Shown: positions 27,670 to 35,787 of the stretch, one piece after another
Numbering within the stretch: the stretch's first letter is position 1
How the letters are laid out: every line of letters begins with the position of its first letter
Source of the DNA: Gammaproteobacteria bacterium
GTDB lineage: Bacteria > Pseudomonadota > Gammaproteobacteria > Steroidobacterales > Woeseiaceae
Length of the DNA stretch: 40,520 bases
Reading direction: 5' to 3'
Assembly: GCA_024639825.1 (NCBI GenBank)
Contig: JAHEGH010000025.1
Location: 1 to 40,520 of the forward strand
Made by a program: the position numbers and the translations under genes
Notes under the pieces: model-generated
What the model was told of the DNA's origin: nothing
Database searches by the model: none
Seen by the model: only the letters and a program-made list of their open reading frames with translations

Positions 27670-28527
27670 TCATGCCTGTGAGTTCGTTGGGGCGCCGGTG
27701 TCTTCGTCGTGCTGAGACTTGTCGGCCCGTGGCACGGAAGTTATGCCAACTTCGTGACGTGGAAACTCGTCGGCATCAATCGTTTCCAGGTACCCGTGCC
27801 AGGCGGCATAGCCAATGACTGGAATAATGACGATTAAACCGACAAACGCGGTGGCAACCCCAATGAGCAACGATACAACGACAATCGATAGCCAGACCAT
27901 CATGGCGCGCTTGTTGCGTAATACGGCATTCACGGATGTAACAATGGCGGTAATGCTGTCGACGTCGCGATGCATGATCATCGGCAGCGAAAAGGCGCTG
28001 GCGGAAAATGTAATGGCGGCGAACACGGCACCGATCATGGAGCCGAACCCAAGGTACATAAACCAGTCGTGGAACGTCGGATTGCCGTCAGTCGGGAAGA
28101 ACACGCTGACCATTACGGCAGCGCGTGCCCACACGAGGAAGATCACGAGCAGCGCCAGGGTGAAGATCATCTCGTTCCCGAAGTGGCGCTTCCAGGCTGC
28201 CCGCGCACTGCGCGCCATTAGCGGCTGCTGGCCACGCTCGAGTTGCGCACAAATGGCATAAAGACCAATACAGGTTAGCGGCGCAAGGAATACAAAGCCG
28301 CCAATCATCGCAAACATGATCCACTGACTGCCGCGGAACCAGGCAAGCAGGCAGACAATACCGATCATCAGGGCGACCGTCAGTCCGTAGGCCATACTGT
28401 GTTGTGGCGCCTGCACCAGGTCTTGGATGCCAAGCTTCACCCAGCGGAAGGGTGCCCAGGGGGAGAGCTTTTTGCATGGTGCCACAAAGGGCATTTCATC
28501 GCGGTTGAGTTTGGCTTGCTCGGTCAT
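27670..28527 (-). CDS. DUF2189-type integral membrane protein
   Basis: A 285-residue protein with about six hydrophobic segments between residues 45 and 245 (for example MAYGLTVALMIGIVCLLAWF and SIVVVSLLIGVATAFVGLIV). The cytoplasmic N-terminus contains WVKLGIQDLVQAP and the C-terminal tail is charged. The pattern, including the ending GYAAWHGYLETI, resembles the uncharacterised DUF2189 inner-membrane family. No catalytic motif is visible. It is embedded between a GT4 glycosyltransferase (24 bases) and malQ (7 bases), so it belongs to the glycogen transcript. A transport or membrane-scaffold role would be a guess. Confidence 0.75.
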   Translation of the reverse strand: MTEQAKLNRDEMPFVAPCKKLSPWAPFRWVKLGIQDLVQAPQHSMAYGLTVALMIGIVCLLAWFRGSQWIMFAMIGGFVFLAPLTCIGLYAICAQLERGQQPLMARSARAAWKRHFGNEMIFTLALLVIFLVWARAAVMVSVFFPTDGNPTFHDWFMYLGFGSMIGAVFAAITFSASAFSLPMIMHRDVDSITAIVTSVNAVLRNKRAMMVWLSIVVVSLLIGVATAFVGLIVIIPVIGYAAWHGYLETIDADEFPRHEVGITSVPRADKSQHDEDTGAPTNSQA

Positions 28528-28551
28528 GACCTGCTCCCCCTTCTTGTTGTA

Positions 28552-29646
28552 CTAGTCCGGGCTTGGGACGAGTTCCTCGTAAAGGGCAATCGTCTTGCGA
28601 ACAGTGTCTTCATTTCGGAACGCCGTTGCAATCCGCTCACGGGCCGCAATGCCCATTCGCTCGCGCAATTCTCCGTCACGATAAAGCGTCTCAATCGCAT
28701 TTGCGATGGCTTGCGCGTCCTTTGGCGGAACCACGAATCCGGATTCCCCATCGACGACGAGTTCCGGGCTGCCGCCGGAGTCTGTAACGATCGGTGGGAC
28801 GCGGTAGACCATGGCCTCAATAATCGATCGTGCCAGACCCTCACGTTTCGTGGACGGCATGCAGAACACATCACAGGCTGCGCTGAGTTCCGGTGCATTG
28901 GTGACGAAGCCGACTCGATGTATGCGATCTTTCGCCGGGCTGCGCTCGATACGGCGCGTCAGTTTCGTGGCCTCCATATGACCGACCAGCATCAGGTGGA
29001 CGGGCAGGTCTTGTGGCAGCGCGTCGATCGCGTCGATCAGGTAGTCGATGCCTTTGCGAGGTCGGTAATTGGCCGTGCACCCGACGACAAAGGCGCCCTC
29101 CGGGATGCCGTATTCCGTCAGGTCTGCCGGCGTTGCCGTATACCATTCGAGCTTATGGCCTTTATGGATGGTGACCGGTCGCTCGGCCGGCATCCGCAGG
29201 AACGCCGGCTGCATCTCGAGGAAATGACGCCGAATGGCGTCGGCAACGCAGATGATACGATCGATACGAGGGTTCAGGTAACGCAGCCACGACATCGGGT
29301 CCAGAAAGCCCACCGCGCCGACGATGCCGCGGTAGCAGACAACCTTGACGGGAAGTCCCTTGCACGCCCGCAGGCCGTTGGAAACAGCCTTGTTATTGTA
29401 GGTGTGCATGATGTGGTAGCGGCCACGCACAAGCTCTTCGCGCAGTGCGGCGATTCCCTTTTTATTGAAGTTGGTCGGCAGTCGAATATCGATCGTCGGC
29501 ACGCCCGCGTCGGCCAATGTCTTGTGGTTGGGGTGATCCTCAGGGCATACGACGGTTACTTCGATACCGGCATTGTGCATGCCGATAAACGTGGCAACTG
29601 ACGGCCGATCGGCGCTCTCTGTGATGCAAAGGGACCGAATCGGCAT
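28552..29646 (-). CDS. GT4-family glycosyltransferase
   Basis: A 364-residue retaining GT-B glycosyltransferase. The N-terminal half has VKVVCYRGIVGAVG; the C-terminal nucleotide-sugar half has VGCTANYRPRKGIDYLI, HLMLVGH and the GT4 signature KREGLARSIIEAMVYRVPPI (E-x7-E), followed by GESGFVVPPKD. No membrane segment is present, so it is cytoplasmic or peripheral. It is flanked by a TylF-like methyltransferase (8 bases upstream) and DUF2189, at the head of the glycogen genes. GT4 enzymes build lipopolysaccharide, capsule or soluble glucosides; donor and acceptor cannot be told from sequence. Confidence 0.87.
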   Translation of the reverse strand: MPIRSLCITESADRPSVATFIGMHNAGIEVTVVCPEDHPNHKTLADAGVPTIDIRLPTNFNKKGIAALREELVRGRYHIMHTYNNKAVSNGLRACKGLPVKVVCYRGIVGAVGFLDPMSWLRYLNPRIDRIICVADAIRRHFLEMQPAFLRMPAERPVTIHKGHKLEWYTATPADLTEYGIPEGAFVVGCTANYRPRKGIDYLIDAIDALPQDLPVHLMLVGHMEATKLTRRIERSPAKDRIHRVGFVTNAPELSAACDVFCMPSTKREGLARSIIEAMVYRVPPIVTDSGGSPELVVDGESGFVVPPKDAQAIANAIETLYRDGELRERMGIAARERIATAFRNEDTVRKTIALYEELVPSPD

Positions 29647-29654
29647 GAGGCAAG

Positions 29655-30353
29655 TCAGCCTTTGTAATCGGGGTTTTCGAGGATACGCACAGCGACCTGC
29701 TGGCCGGTCACCGAGAAACAGATGTATTCGTACTTGAGACCCGAGCGCCCCACGTATTCCTGGAAGGCCTTGAATTCGTGCTCCTGCCAGCGATGGAAAT
29801 TATAGTACTCATCAAACATTACGATGGCCCCGGGTTGCAGGCGGCTGCCGAGCGCGTCGAAGATCGTAACGGTCGACGAGTACAGATCGCAGTCGACATG
29901 CAGGAAGGCTACTGGATCGGTATGGTTTTCCAGGAAACCCGGCAGCGTCGCGTCGAAGTAGCCGATCTCGAATTCGACGTTGTCCGGTACCTTGGGCAGA
30001 TTCTTTTGCGCGAACGCTCCAACCGGGTTGCCGTTCCAGTACTCCTGGATCCCGTCGAAGGAATCGAAGCCGTACACGGTGCCTTTCACTCTCGGCGCGA
30101 TCCAGCGCATGGACTTGCCGCGGCCGACGCCGAACTCGAGATGAAGGCCTTCCTTGCGCACCTGGCCCAGCGTGTATTCAACAAGGGCAGGGTGCTTCTC
30201 GAAAAACGGCGCATCGATCATGTTGGCCTTGATGTACTCAAGCGTTTGCTGCTTGGCCTCGAGATTCATGTCAACGAGCAGGTTCGAGGCGTAGTGCTTC
30301 AGCATGAAGCGCCGGAAAATGAACTCGCTAAGGGTGCGTTTGAATAAGGGCAT
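29655..30353 (-). CDS. TylF/MycF-like SAM-dependent (sugar) O-methyltransferase
   Basis: A 232-residue class I methyltransferase. Motif I is LEFGVGRGKS (72-80), followed by VYGFDSFDGIQEYW, and by FLHVDCDLYSST (Asp154/Asp156) and MFDEYYN (Asp181/Glu182), which resemble the metal-binding acidic residues of macrocin/mycinamicin-type O-methyltransferases. Members methylate sugar hydroxyls using S-adenosylmethionine and Mg. The ATG at 30353 is chosen; an in-frame GTG at 30404 with AAAGG upstream would add 17 residues. It is the first gene of the leftward run that continues through the glycogen genes, 8 bases before the GT4 gene. Confidence 0.82.
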   Translation of the reverse strand: MPLFKRTLSEFIFRRFMLKHYASNLLVDMNLEAKQQTLEYIKANMIDAPFFEKHPALVEYTLGQVRKEGLHLEFGVGRGKSMRWIAPRVKGTVYGFDSFDGIQEYWNGNPVGAFAQKNLPKVPDNVEFEIGYFDATLPGFLENHTDPVAFLHVDCDLYSSTVTIFDALGSRLQPGAIVMFDEYYNFHRWQEHEFKAFQEYVGRSGLKYEYICFSVTGQQVAVRILENPDYKG

Positions 30354-30564
30354 CGTTTCGCTCTGAAAGGGCTGCTTTTTACGCGGCGTAAGGTACCACA
30401 ACACGCGCCCTTTGGCTGGATCTGCAATGCGGGGAAACGTGATAAACGGTGGTCGATTCGTAGGATCGCGCGGCTGCCGGAAATCTCTGGAAGGTGCGCT
30501 GCGTCACGTTTCGAGGGGTTCAGGGACCGTAAACTATGCGTCTTATTGTCAAATCGCACTTACC

Positions 30565-32496
30565 ATGACCAATGCTCTGCATACATCGCCCAATCGCGTG
30601 CTCGTCGTCGACAACGACGCCGGCCAGATTGCCGAGTATGTCGCGTGCCTCGGTGAGGACTTCGAGGCGGATAATTCGACCGATACGCTCACCGGCCTCG
30701 AGAAGGTGTTTCTGGGTGAGGAGACGGACGTCGAGCACAATCCTCGATTCGAGGTCCACTCGCGCAATCAGGGCGACACAGCAGTTGAAGCGGTGGAACA
30801 CGCGCTTGAGCGGAAGCAGCCGTTTTCGGCGGTGATTCTCGAGTTGGATTTGCCGCCGGGGATTGGTGGCATCGAGACAGCTCAGCAAATCAGAGCCCTT
30901 GATCCGTATGTGAATATTGTCATTGTGTCTGGTTCGTCGGACGCGAACCCGGAGAACCTCGGCAAGAAAATCCCACCCTCAGACAAGGTGTTCTTCTTCC
31001 GCAAACCTTTCCACGGGGTGGAGTGCAGGCAGCTGGCTGCGGCACTTTGTGGCAAGTGGCATGCAGACTTGGCACTGCGCCTCGCTAATGAAGATCTGGA
31101 GCGCCGGGTTGAAGAACGCACGGCAGCCCTGCAAAAGATTGCCTACTTCGACATCGTCACGCGTCTTCCGAATCAGCTTCTGCTTATTGAGGAACTCAAA
31201 AACCTGATCAGCACGGGCGAAGACAAAGAGGGCGATACCGTTGTTGTCCTGCTCGATATCGATCGCTTCAGTTTTATCAATGAAACGATGGGTTATGACT
31301 CCGGCACAGAGCTGTTGCGCTCAATCGCCAACCGCCTGAGCCGTACGTTTGCGGAGGATAACGGCGGTGAAGGGGCTATTGTTGGACGTTCCGGTGCGGA
31401 TGAATTTGCAGTGCTGGTGCCTGGTATTGAATCCGACTTCGAGATTCGAGAGCTCGCGGAAATCGTCAAAAAGGCCGTTGAGGAACCGTTTCTCATCAAT
31501 GGCCGCGACCTGTTCCTGAAAGCGGCCGTGGGCGTGTCCTGGCACCCGGTGCACGGACGAGATGCCAAGTCTGTCTTCCGTTGTGCCGAGGCGGCGCTGC
31601 ATCGTTCGATGCGTAGCATCGACCACGTAATTACCTACTACCACAACGAAATGCGCTATCGGGCACGACACAAGTTCGACCTTGAGGCCGAGCTGCGTGG
31701 TGCGATCGACTCAGGGCAGATCATTGCGCATTACCAGCCTCAACAGTCTACGTCCACGGGCGAGCTGGCCGGCGTTGAAGCGCTGGCCCGCTGGATCCGT
31801 CCGGATGGGTCGATGGTTCCACCGTCCGATTTCGTACCGCTCAGCGAGGAAATGGGCATCTCGGACGTGCTGTTCGAATCCATTATGCGCACCGTGTGTC
31901 GCGACGTCGCGACCTGGCGAAGCCAGGGGGACTGGGAAATACCGGTCAGCGTGAACCTGTCCGCGCACCAGCTGCGCAATCGCGACCTGGTGAGCCTGAT
32001 TAAGGGCATCCTGAGCAGCACCGAGGTCGACAAGAGGTTTATCAATCTCGAACTCACCGAAACCGTGTTGCTCGAGGACCTTACGATTGCGCAACCGGTT
32101 TTGAACGATCTGGCGACCTATGGTGTTGGTATTCATATCGACGACTTCGGTACCGGCTACTCATCGTTGAGCTACCTTGCCCAGTTGCCGGTGCAAACGA
32201 TCAAGATCGATCAGGCGTTTGTCGCGCAGCTGTCAGATCCCGATGCCAATACCAAGGTTGTGGAAGCCATTATCGCACTCGGCAAAGCGATGGAGCTGGA
32301 GGTTGTTGCCGAAGGCGTTGAAACGGATCAGCAGTATGCAGCGGTCAGGCGGCTGGGTTGCGACCTGGCTCAGGGCTACTTTATTGCGAAGCCAATGCCG
32401 GCCGCACAGCTCCGCGAGTGGCATGGCGGCTACGAGGACACCCAGAGCCTCAAGCATGGCTCGACCGTTATTGATATCGACAAGGCGCGTCAATAA
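30565..32496 (+). CDS. REC-GGDEF-EAL signalling protein (probable cyclic-di-GMP phosphodiesterase)
   Basis: A 643-residue soluble protein. A receiver domain occupies about 10-165, a coiled-coil linker (EDLERRVEERTAAL) about 175-195, GGDEF about 200-365 and EAL about 380-625. The ATG at 30565 is used because the preceding in-frame 51 residues look non-coding. EAL residues look complete: Glu405-Ala-Leu, NLSAHQL, ELTET, DDFGTGYSSL, IKIDQAF and AEGVET. The GGDEF signature is degenerate (GADEF at 277-281), so cyclase activity is doubtful. The receiver has Asp16/Asp18 and RKP, but the phosphoacceptor position in ILELDLP appears to be Glu93. No cognate kinase is adjacent. Confidence 0.9.
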   Translation: MTNALHTSPNRVLVVDNDAGQIAEYVACLGEDFEADNSTDTLTGLEKVFLGEETDVEHNPRFEVHSRNQGDTAVEAVEHALERKQPFSAVILELDLPPGIGGIETAQQIRALDPYVNIVIVSGSSDANPENLGKKIPPSDKVFFFRKPFHGVECRQLAAALCGKWHADLALRLANEDLERRVEERTAALQKIAYFDIVTRLPNQLLLIEELKNLISTGEDKEGDTVVVLLDIDRFSFINETMGYDSGTELLRSIANRLSRTFAEDNGGEGAIVGRSGADEFAVLVPGIESDFEIRELAEIVKKAVEEPFLINGRDLFLKAAVGVSWHPVHGRDAKSVFRCAEAALHRSMRSIDHVITYYHNEMRYRARHKFDLEAELRGAIDSGQIIAHYQPQQSTSTGELAGVEALARWIRPDGSMVPPSDFVPLSEEMGISDVLFESIMRTVCRDVATWRSQGDWEIPVSVNLSAHQLRNRDLVSLIKGILSSTEVDKRFINLELTETVLLEDLTIAQPVLNDLATYGVGIHIDDFGTGYSSLSYLAQLPVQTIKIDQAFVAQLSDPDANTKVVEAIIALGKAMELEVVAEGVETDQQYAAVRRLGCDLAQGYFIAKPMPAAQLREWHGGYEDTQSLKHGSTVIDIDKARQ

Positions 32497-32619
32497 TTCC
32501 GCAAAACCTGGCGTTCAGCATTCGCTGCACACCCGCGTGTTAACATCCCTGTTCGCCTTCCGGGCACCGCCAATCTGTCAGGTTCTGAAGGCAAATCGAC
32601 AAAAATATGGAGAAAAAGC

Positions 32620-32820
32620 ATGAGTGTTGCCAAGACATCCGAAATTACAGCGTCATCCTCGAAGAGCTTCGAGGAGGCAGTTCGCCACGGTATTAGCAAA
32701 ATGAGCAAATCTGTGGACAATATCGAAGGCGCCTGGGTCAAGGAGCAGAAAGTTGTTGTAGAAGATGGGGAAGTGACGGCGTATCGTGTGACGATGAAAG
32801 TCACCTTTATCGTCAAATAA
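32620..32820 (+). CDS. Dodecin family flavin-binding protein
   Basis: A 66-residue protein matching the dodecin fold: opening MSVAKTSEITASSSKSFEEA, then the flavin-stacking Trp39 in GAWVKEQKVVVEDG and YRVTMKVTFIVK at the end. Dodecins assemble into hollow dodecamers that store or buffer riboflavin/FMN. GGAG at 32609-32612 provides a good ribosome-binding site. The 123 bases before it hold no clear promoter; TAACAT near 32564 is a possible -10. It is followed after 46 bases by the YegP-like gene, so the two are probably co-transcribed. Confidence 0.93.
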   Translation: MSVAKTSEITASSSKSFEEAVRHGISKMSKSVDNIEGAWVKEQKVVVEDGEVTAYRVTMKVTFIVK

Positions 32821-32866
32821 TGTGAAGCATTTGCTCAAGAATTAGATTGAAAGACAGGAGATAGAA

Positions 32867-33199
32867 ATGGCAGGTAAGTTTGAAGTTTATAAAGACAAGG
32901 CGGGCGAGTTCCGTTTCCGGCTTAAAGCAGGCAACGGCCAGAATATTCTGGGCAGCGAGGGCTACAGCGCCAAAGCCAGCTGCCTGAACGGCATCGAATC
33001 GGTAAAGAAGAATTCGCAGAATCCTGATCGCTTTAATAAGAAGACGACAGCGTCAGGCAAATTCAGCTTCAGCCTGTGTGCTTCGAACGGACAGTGCATT
33101 GGTACGAGCCAGAGCTACTCATCCGAATCCGGTTGTGACAACGGTATGAAGAGCGTTGCCGAGAGTGCGCCGGGCGCGGCTACCGACGACCAGAGCTAG
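32867..33199 (+). CDS. YegP/DUF1508-family protein with two repeats
   Basis: A 110-residue protein with two copies of the short DUF1508 unit. The first (about 3-48) reads GKFEVYKDKAGEFRFRLKAG with GYSAKASCLNGIESVKKN. The second (about 63-100) has GKFSFSLCASNGQCIG with SYSSESGCDNGMKSV and lacks the opening strand. Function is unknown in the family; members are small, soluble and often stress-related. AGGAGA at about 32856-32861 is a strong ribosome-binding site. An intrinsic terminator follows, closing the dodecin-YegP unit. Confidence 0.88.
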   Translation: MAGKFEVYKDKAGEFRFRLKAGNGQNILGSEGYSAKASCLNGIESVKKNSQNPDRFNKKTTASGKFSFSLCASNGQCIGTSQSYSSESGCDNGMKSVAESAPGAATDDQS

Positions 33200-33233
33200 A
33201 GCCAGAAAAAGTAGCAACACCGTTTGTTACAGG

Positions 33234-33267
33234 AACCGGCGACACGCGAGTGCCGCCGGTTTTTTTT
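33234..33267 (+). terminator. Strong intrinsic terminator after the YegP-like gene
   Basis: The perfect stem AACCGGCG/CGCCGGTT (33234-33241 with 33254-33261) has a loop containing CAC/GTG that can extend the pairing. It runs directly into eight Ts (33260-33267). Confidence 0.9.
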
Positions 33268-33286
33268 GCGTGCATGGTTTGGCTTG

Positions 33287-33292
33287 TATAGT
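33287..33292 (+). promoter_or_regulatory. Probable -10 box for the YfcC-type transporter
   Basis: TATAGT lies 36 bases before the ATG at 33329 and just after the terminator. The -35 is poor (TTTTGC or TTTGCG at 16-17 bases). It would give the transporter gene its own transcript. Confidence 0.4.
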
Positions 33293-33328
33293 CTGGGCAG
33301 CCGCAGTCATCGTCTTGGTCCAATAATA

Positions 33329-34735
33329 ATGACAAAAAGAAACTGGTCGATCGATTCCCTGGTTCTGATTTTCTCATTCATTGTGTTCGCACAATTGCTG
33401 TCTTACGTCGTTCCGCACGGCGAGTTCGAGCGCGTTCCGGCAACGGATAATCCCGATCGCATGGTTGTCGTTGACGGTACCTTTGCGAACCTGAGCGCTG
33501 AAGACAGTACCACTCTGCCGCCGTGGCATTTTCTGATGGCGATCACCGATGGCCTCGAGTCCGCCCAGGGCATTATTTTTCTTATCTTCCTTGTCGGTGG
33601 TGTGATCGCGGTACTGCGCAAGACCGGGGCTATTGACGCGGCCTTGCATGGTGCTGTGGAACGACTGGGCAAGAGTCCATGGATGCTTATCGCCGGCTGC
33701 CTGCTGTTGTTCAGTATCGGGTCTTTCACGATCGGCATGGGCGAGGAGTATGTGCCGCTGGTTCCCATCATTGTAACGATGAGCCTGGCAATGCGCATGG
33801 ACGCCATTGTTGCGATGGGCATGGTGTGGGTGCCCTATGGAATTGGCTGGGCCTGTGCCGGAATCAATCCTTTTGGTGTGCTCATCGCACAAAACATCGC
33901 GAGTGTCCCATTGACATCGGGTTGGGCATTCCGCCTGCTTATGATGTTCGCGTTCCTGGCGGTGGCGTTTCACCATATCTATCGTTATGCAATGCGTGTC
34001 CAGGCCGAGCCATCGACCAGCCTCGTCGCGCACGTCGACTACAGCACCGGATTCGAGGCGCCAGGCGACCTGCATTTCAACACCCGGCGCGTCGCAATTC
34101 TCGCCGTGTTCATTGTCGGGCTCGTGGCGTTTGTTTATGGCGTATCCGAACACCATTGGTACATTGCTGAGCTCAACGCGATCTTCCTTGGTATCGGTCT
34201 GGTCGCGGCGGTTATCGCTGGACTGTCTGCCAGCGATACCAGTCGCACTTTCCTTGAAGGAGCGGCGGCTATGACCCCGGCCGCGCTGCTGGTCGGCTTC
34301 GCGCGCACCATCGAAGTTGTGATGTCCGACGGACAAATCATCGATACCGTCGTGTTTTCAATTGCCGGCGTGCTCGAAGGCCTGCCCGCCGAGGCGTCGG
34401 CCCTCGGGATGTTGGTCGTGCAGACAATCTGCAACTTCTTCATCCCGTCAGGCAGTGGCCAGGCGTTCGTAACCATGCCCATCATGTCGCCGCTGGCAAC
34501 GCTGACGGACGTGCCACAGCAAACCGCTGTCCTCGCTTACCAGTTTGGTGACGGGTTCACAAACATGATCGTACCGACGAGTGCACTGGTTATGGGCGCG
34601 CTCGCGCTGGGCAGGGTGCCTTACGCGGCGTGGTTCCGCTTTGTGGGTCCGTTGCTGCTAAAGCTGTTTGCGCTGGCTGCCGTGTTCCTTGTCGTGTCCA
34701 TGCACATTGGGACGACATTCGGGTTCCATAGCTAG
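33329..34735 (+). CDS. YfcC/DcuC-family membrane transporter
   Basis: A 468-residue polytopic protein with about a dozen hydrophobic segments. Family features are the opening (DSLVLIFSFIVFAQLLSYVVPHGEFER), GGVIAVLRKTGAID, GMGEEYVPLVPIIV and CNFFIPSGSGQAFVTMPIM with TNMIVPTSA in the re-entrant regions. YfcC/C4-dicarboxylate anaerobic carrier relatives move carboxylates, amino acids or peptides across the inner membrane; the substrate here is unknown. The ATG at 33329 is chosen over the upstream in-frame start at 33224, which would lie on the terminator. It ends 9 bases from the convergent MBL gene. Confidence 0.87.
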   Translation: MTKRNWSIDSLVLIFSFIVFAQLLSYVVPHGEFERVPATDNPDRMVVVDGTFANLSAEDSTTLPPWHFLMAITDGLESAQGIIFLIFLVGGVIAVLRKTGAIDAALHGAVERLGKSPWMLIAGCLLLFSIGSFTIGMGEEYVPLVPIIVTMSLAMRMDAIVAMGMVWVPYGIGWACAGINPFGVLIAQNIASVPLTSGWAFRLLMMFAFLAVAFHHIYRYAMRVQAEPSTSLVAHVDYSTGFEAPGDLHFNTRRVAILAVFIVGLVAFVYGVSEHHWYIAELNAIFLGIGLVAAVIAGLSASDTSRTFLEGAAAMTPAALLVGFARTIEVVMSDGQIIDTVVFSIAGVLEGLPAEASALGMLVVQTICNFFIPSGSGQAFVTMPIMSPLATLTDVPQQTAVLAYQFGDGFTNMIVPTSALVMGALALGRVPYAAWFRFVGPLLLKLFALAAVFLVVSMHIGTTFGFHS

Positions 34736-34744
34736 ACGACGCTG

Positions 34745-35770
34745 TCAGGCGCGCCGATACCAGGTCACGCCGTCAGCATCGTTCTCTGCAGACATGTCAC
34801 CTGTGTTGCACAGGTAGTTAAGGTGCGACAGGGCTTCGCCCGTCGCCATGACCCGGTTGCCGTCACCGATGTTCGAGTTGAACAACTCGCCGAAGACGTC
34901 GACGGCGCGGCGAGGTTCCTGGCTGGTCTCAAGAAGCTTGTCGAGATTATCGGTATGTTCCTTGCGCAGTTGCCGGAGACGTACGTGCGCGCCGCGAAAT
35001 GGCTTTCCGTGCGCCGGTAATACCAGAACATCTTCCGGCAGCGCGCGCTCGAGTTTGTCGATGGAGTCGAACCAGTCCCGTAGCGGATTCGCCTGCGGCT
35101 CGGTTGGCCAGATGCTGACGTTCGGGGAAATCGTGGGCAGGATCTGGTCGCCCGAGATAAGAATATTGCGAGCGCGATCAAAAAGGCAGGCGTGCTCCGG
35201 GGAATGGCCCCGGCCGATAATGACTTCCCATTCCTGTCCGGCAAACAACCACCGCTCTCCATCCTGCATGCGCTTGTAGGAGTGCGGTAGCTCACCCACA
35301 ACCCGGCCGAACATACCGAATTTCTTCTTGTACTGCGCGAGCTGTTCCTCGGAAAATCCGGCCGCTTTGTAGAAGCGGACCCCTTCCTCAGGCGCTTCTT
35401 TTCCCGTATCGCTGGTGAGCAGGCGACACAGCATGTATTCCTCGCGTGTCATCCACAGATCAACGTCGAACTTTTCTACGAGCCAACCGGCACAGCCAAC
35501 GTGGTCCGGGTGCAGGTGCGTCGCAATGACATGGGTTGCGGGATCGTTACGCATGGCCGTCTCAAATGTTGTGCGCCAGACATCACGGCTTGCGGGTATG
35601 TCGACACCCGTATCGACGATGACCCAGCCATCGTCATCGCGCAACAGCCACAGGTTGATGTGGTTCAGGGACATTGGCAGCGGCATACGCAGCCAGGTGA
35701 TGCCATCCGCCATGGCCAGGGTCTCGCCCTCTTTGGGGCGCGACGTATGCTCGTATTGAATGCCTGCCAT
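34745..35770 (-). CDS. Metallo-beta-lactamase-fold hydrolase
   Basis: A 341-residue protein. The di-metal signature THLHPDHVG (HxHxDH), a further His in RGHSPEHACLF, the Asp in ISGDQILP and a last His in VLPAHGKP complete a glyoxalase II-like site. A C-terminal helical extension follows. It probably hydrolyses a thioester or ester; substrate unknown. The ATG at 35770 matches the usual family opening, but a GTG at 35791 overlapping the stop of the upstream oxidoreductase (GTGA) is also possible. Coupling to that gene suggests acyl-CoA thioester handling in aromatic amino acid breakdown, which is inference. Confidence 0.85.
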   Translation of the reverse strand: MAGIQYEHTSRPKEGETLAMADGITWLRMPLPMSLNHINLWLLRDDDGWVIVDTGVDIPASRDVWRTTFETAMRNDPATHVIATHLHPDHVGCAGWLVEKFDVDLWMTREEYMLCRLLTSDTGKEAPEEGVRFYKAAGFSEEQLAQYKKKFGMFGRVVGELPHSYKRMQDGERWLFAGQEWEVIIGRGHSPEHACLFDRARNILISGDQILPTISPNVSIWPTEPQANPLRDWFDSIDKLERALPEDVLVLPAHGKPFRGAHVRLRQLRKEHTDNLDKLLETSQEPRRAVDVFGELFNSNIGDGNRVMATGEALSHLNYLCNTGDMSAENDADGVTWYRRA

Positions 35771-35787
35771 GGCGGGATACTCGCACG

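Noticed and set aside
30412..30564. 51-codon extension of the REC-GGDEF-EAL protein
   Set aside because: The composition is unlike the rest of the protein, and the receiver domain starts normally after the ATG at 30565.
33374..34336. A 320-codon minus-strand frame opposite the YfcC-type transporter
   Set aside because: The product is rich in His/Arg/Gln with no fold pattern; the opposite strand encodes an obvious membrane transporter.
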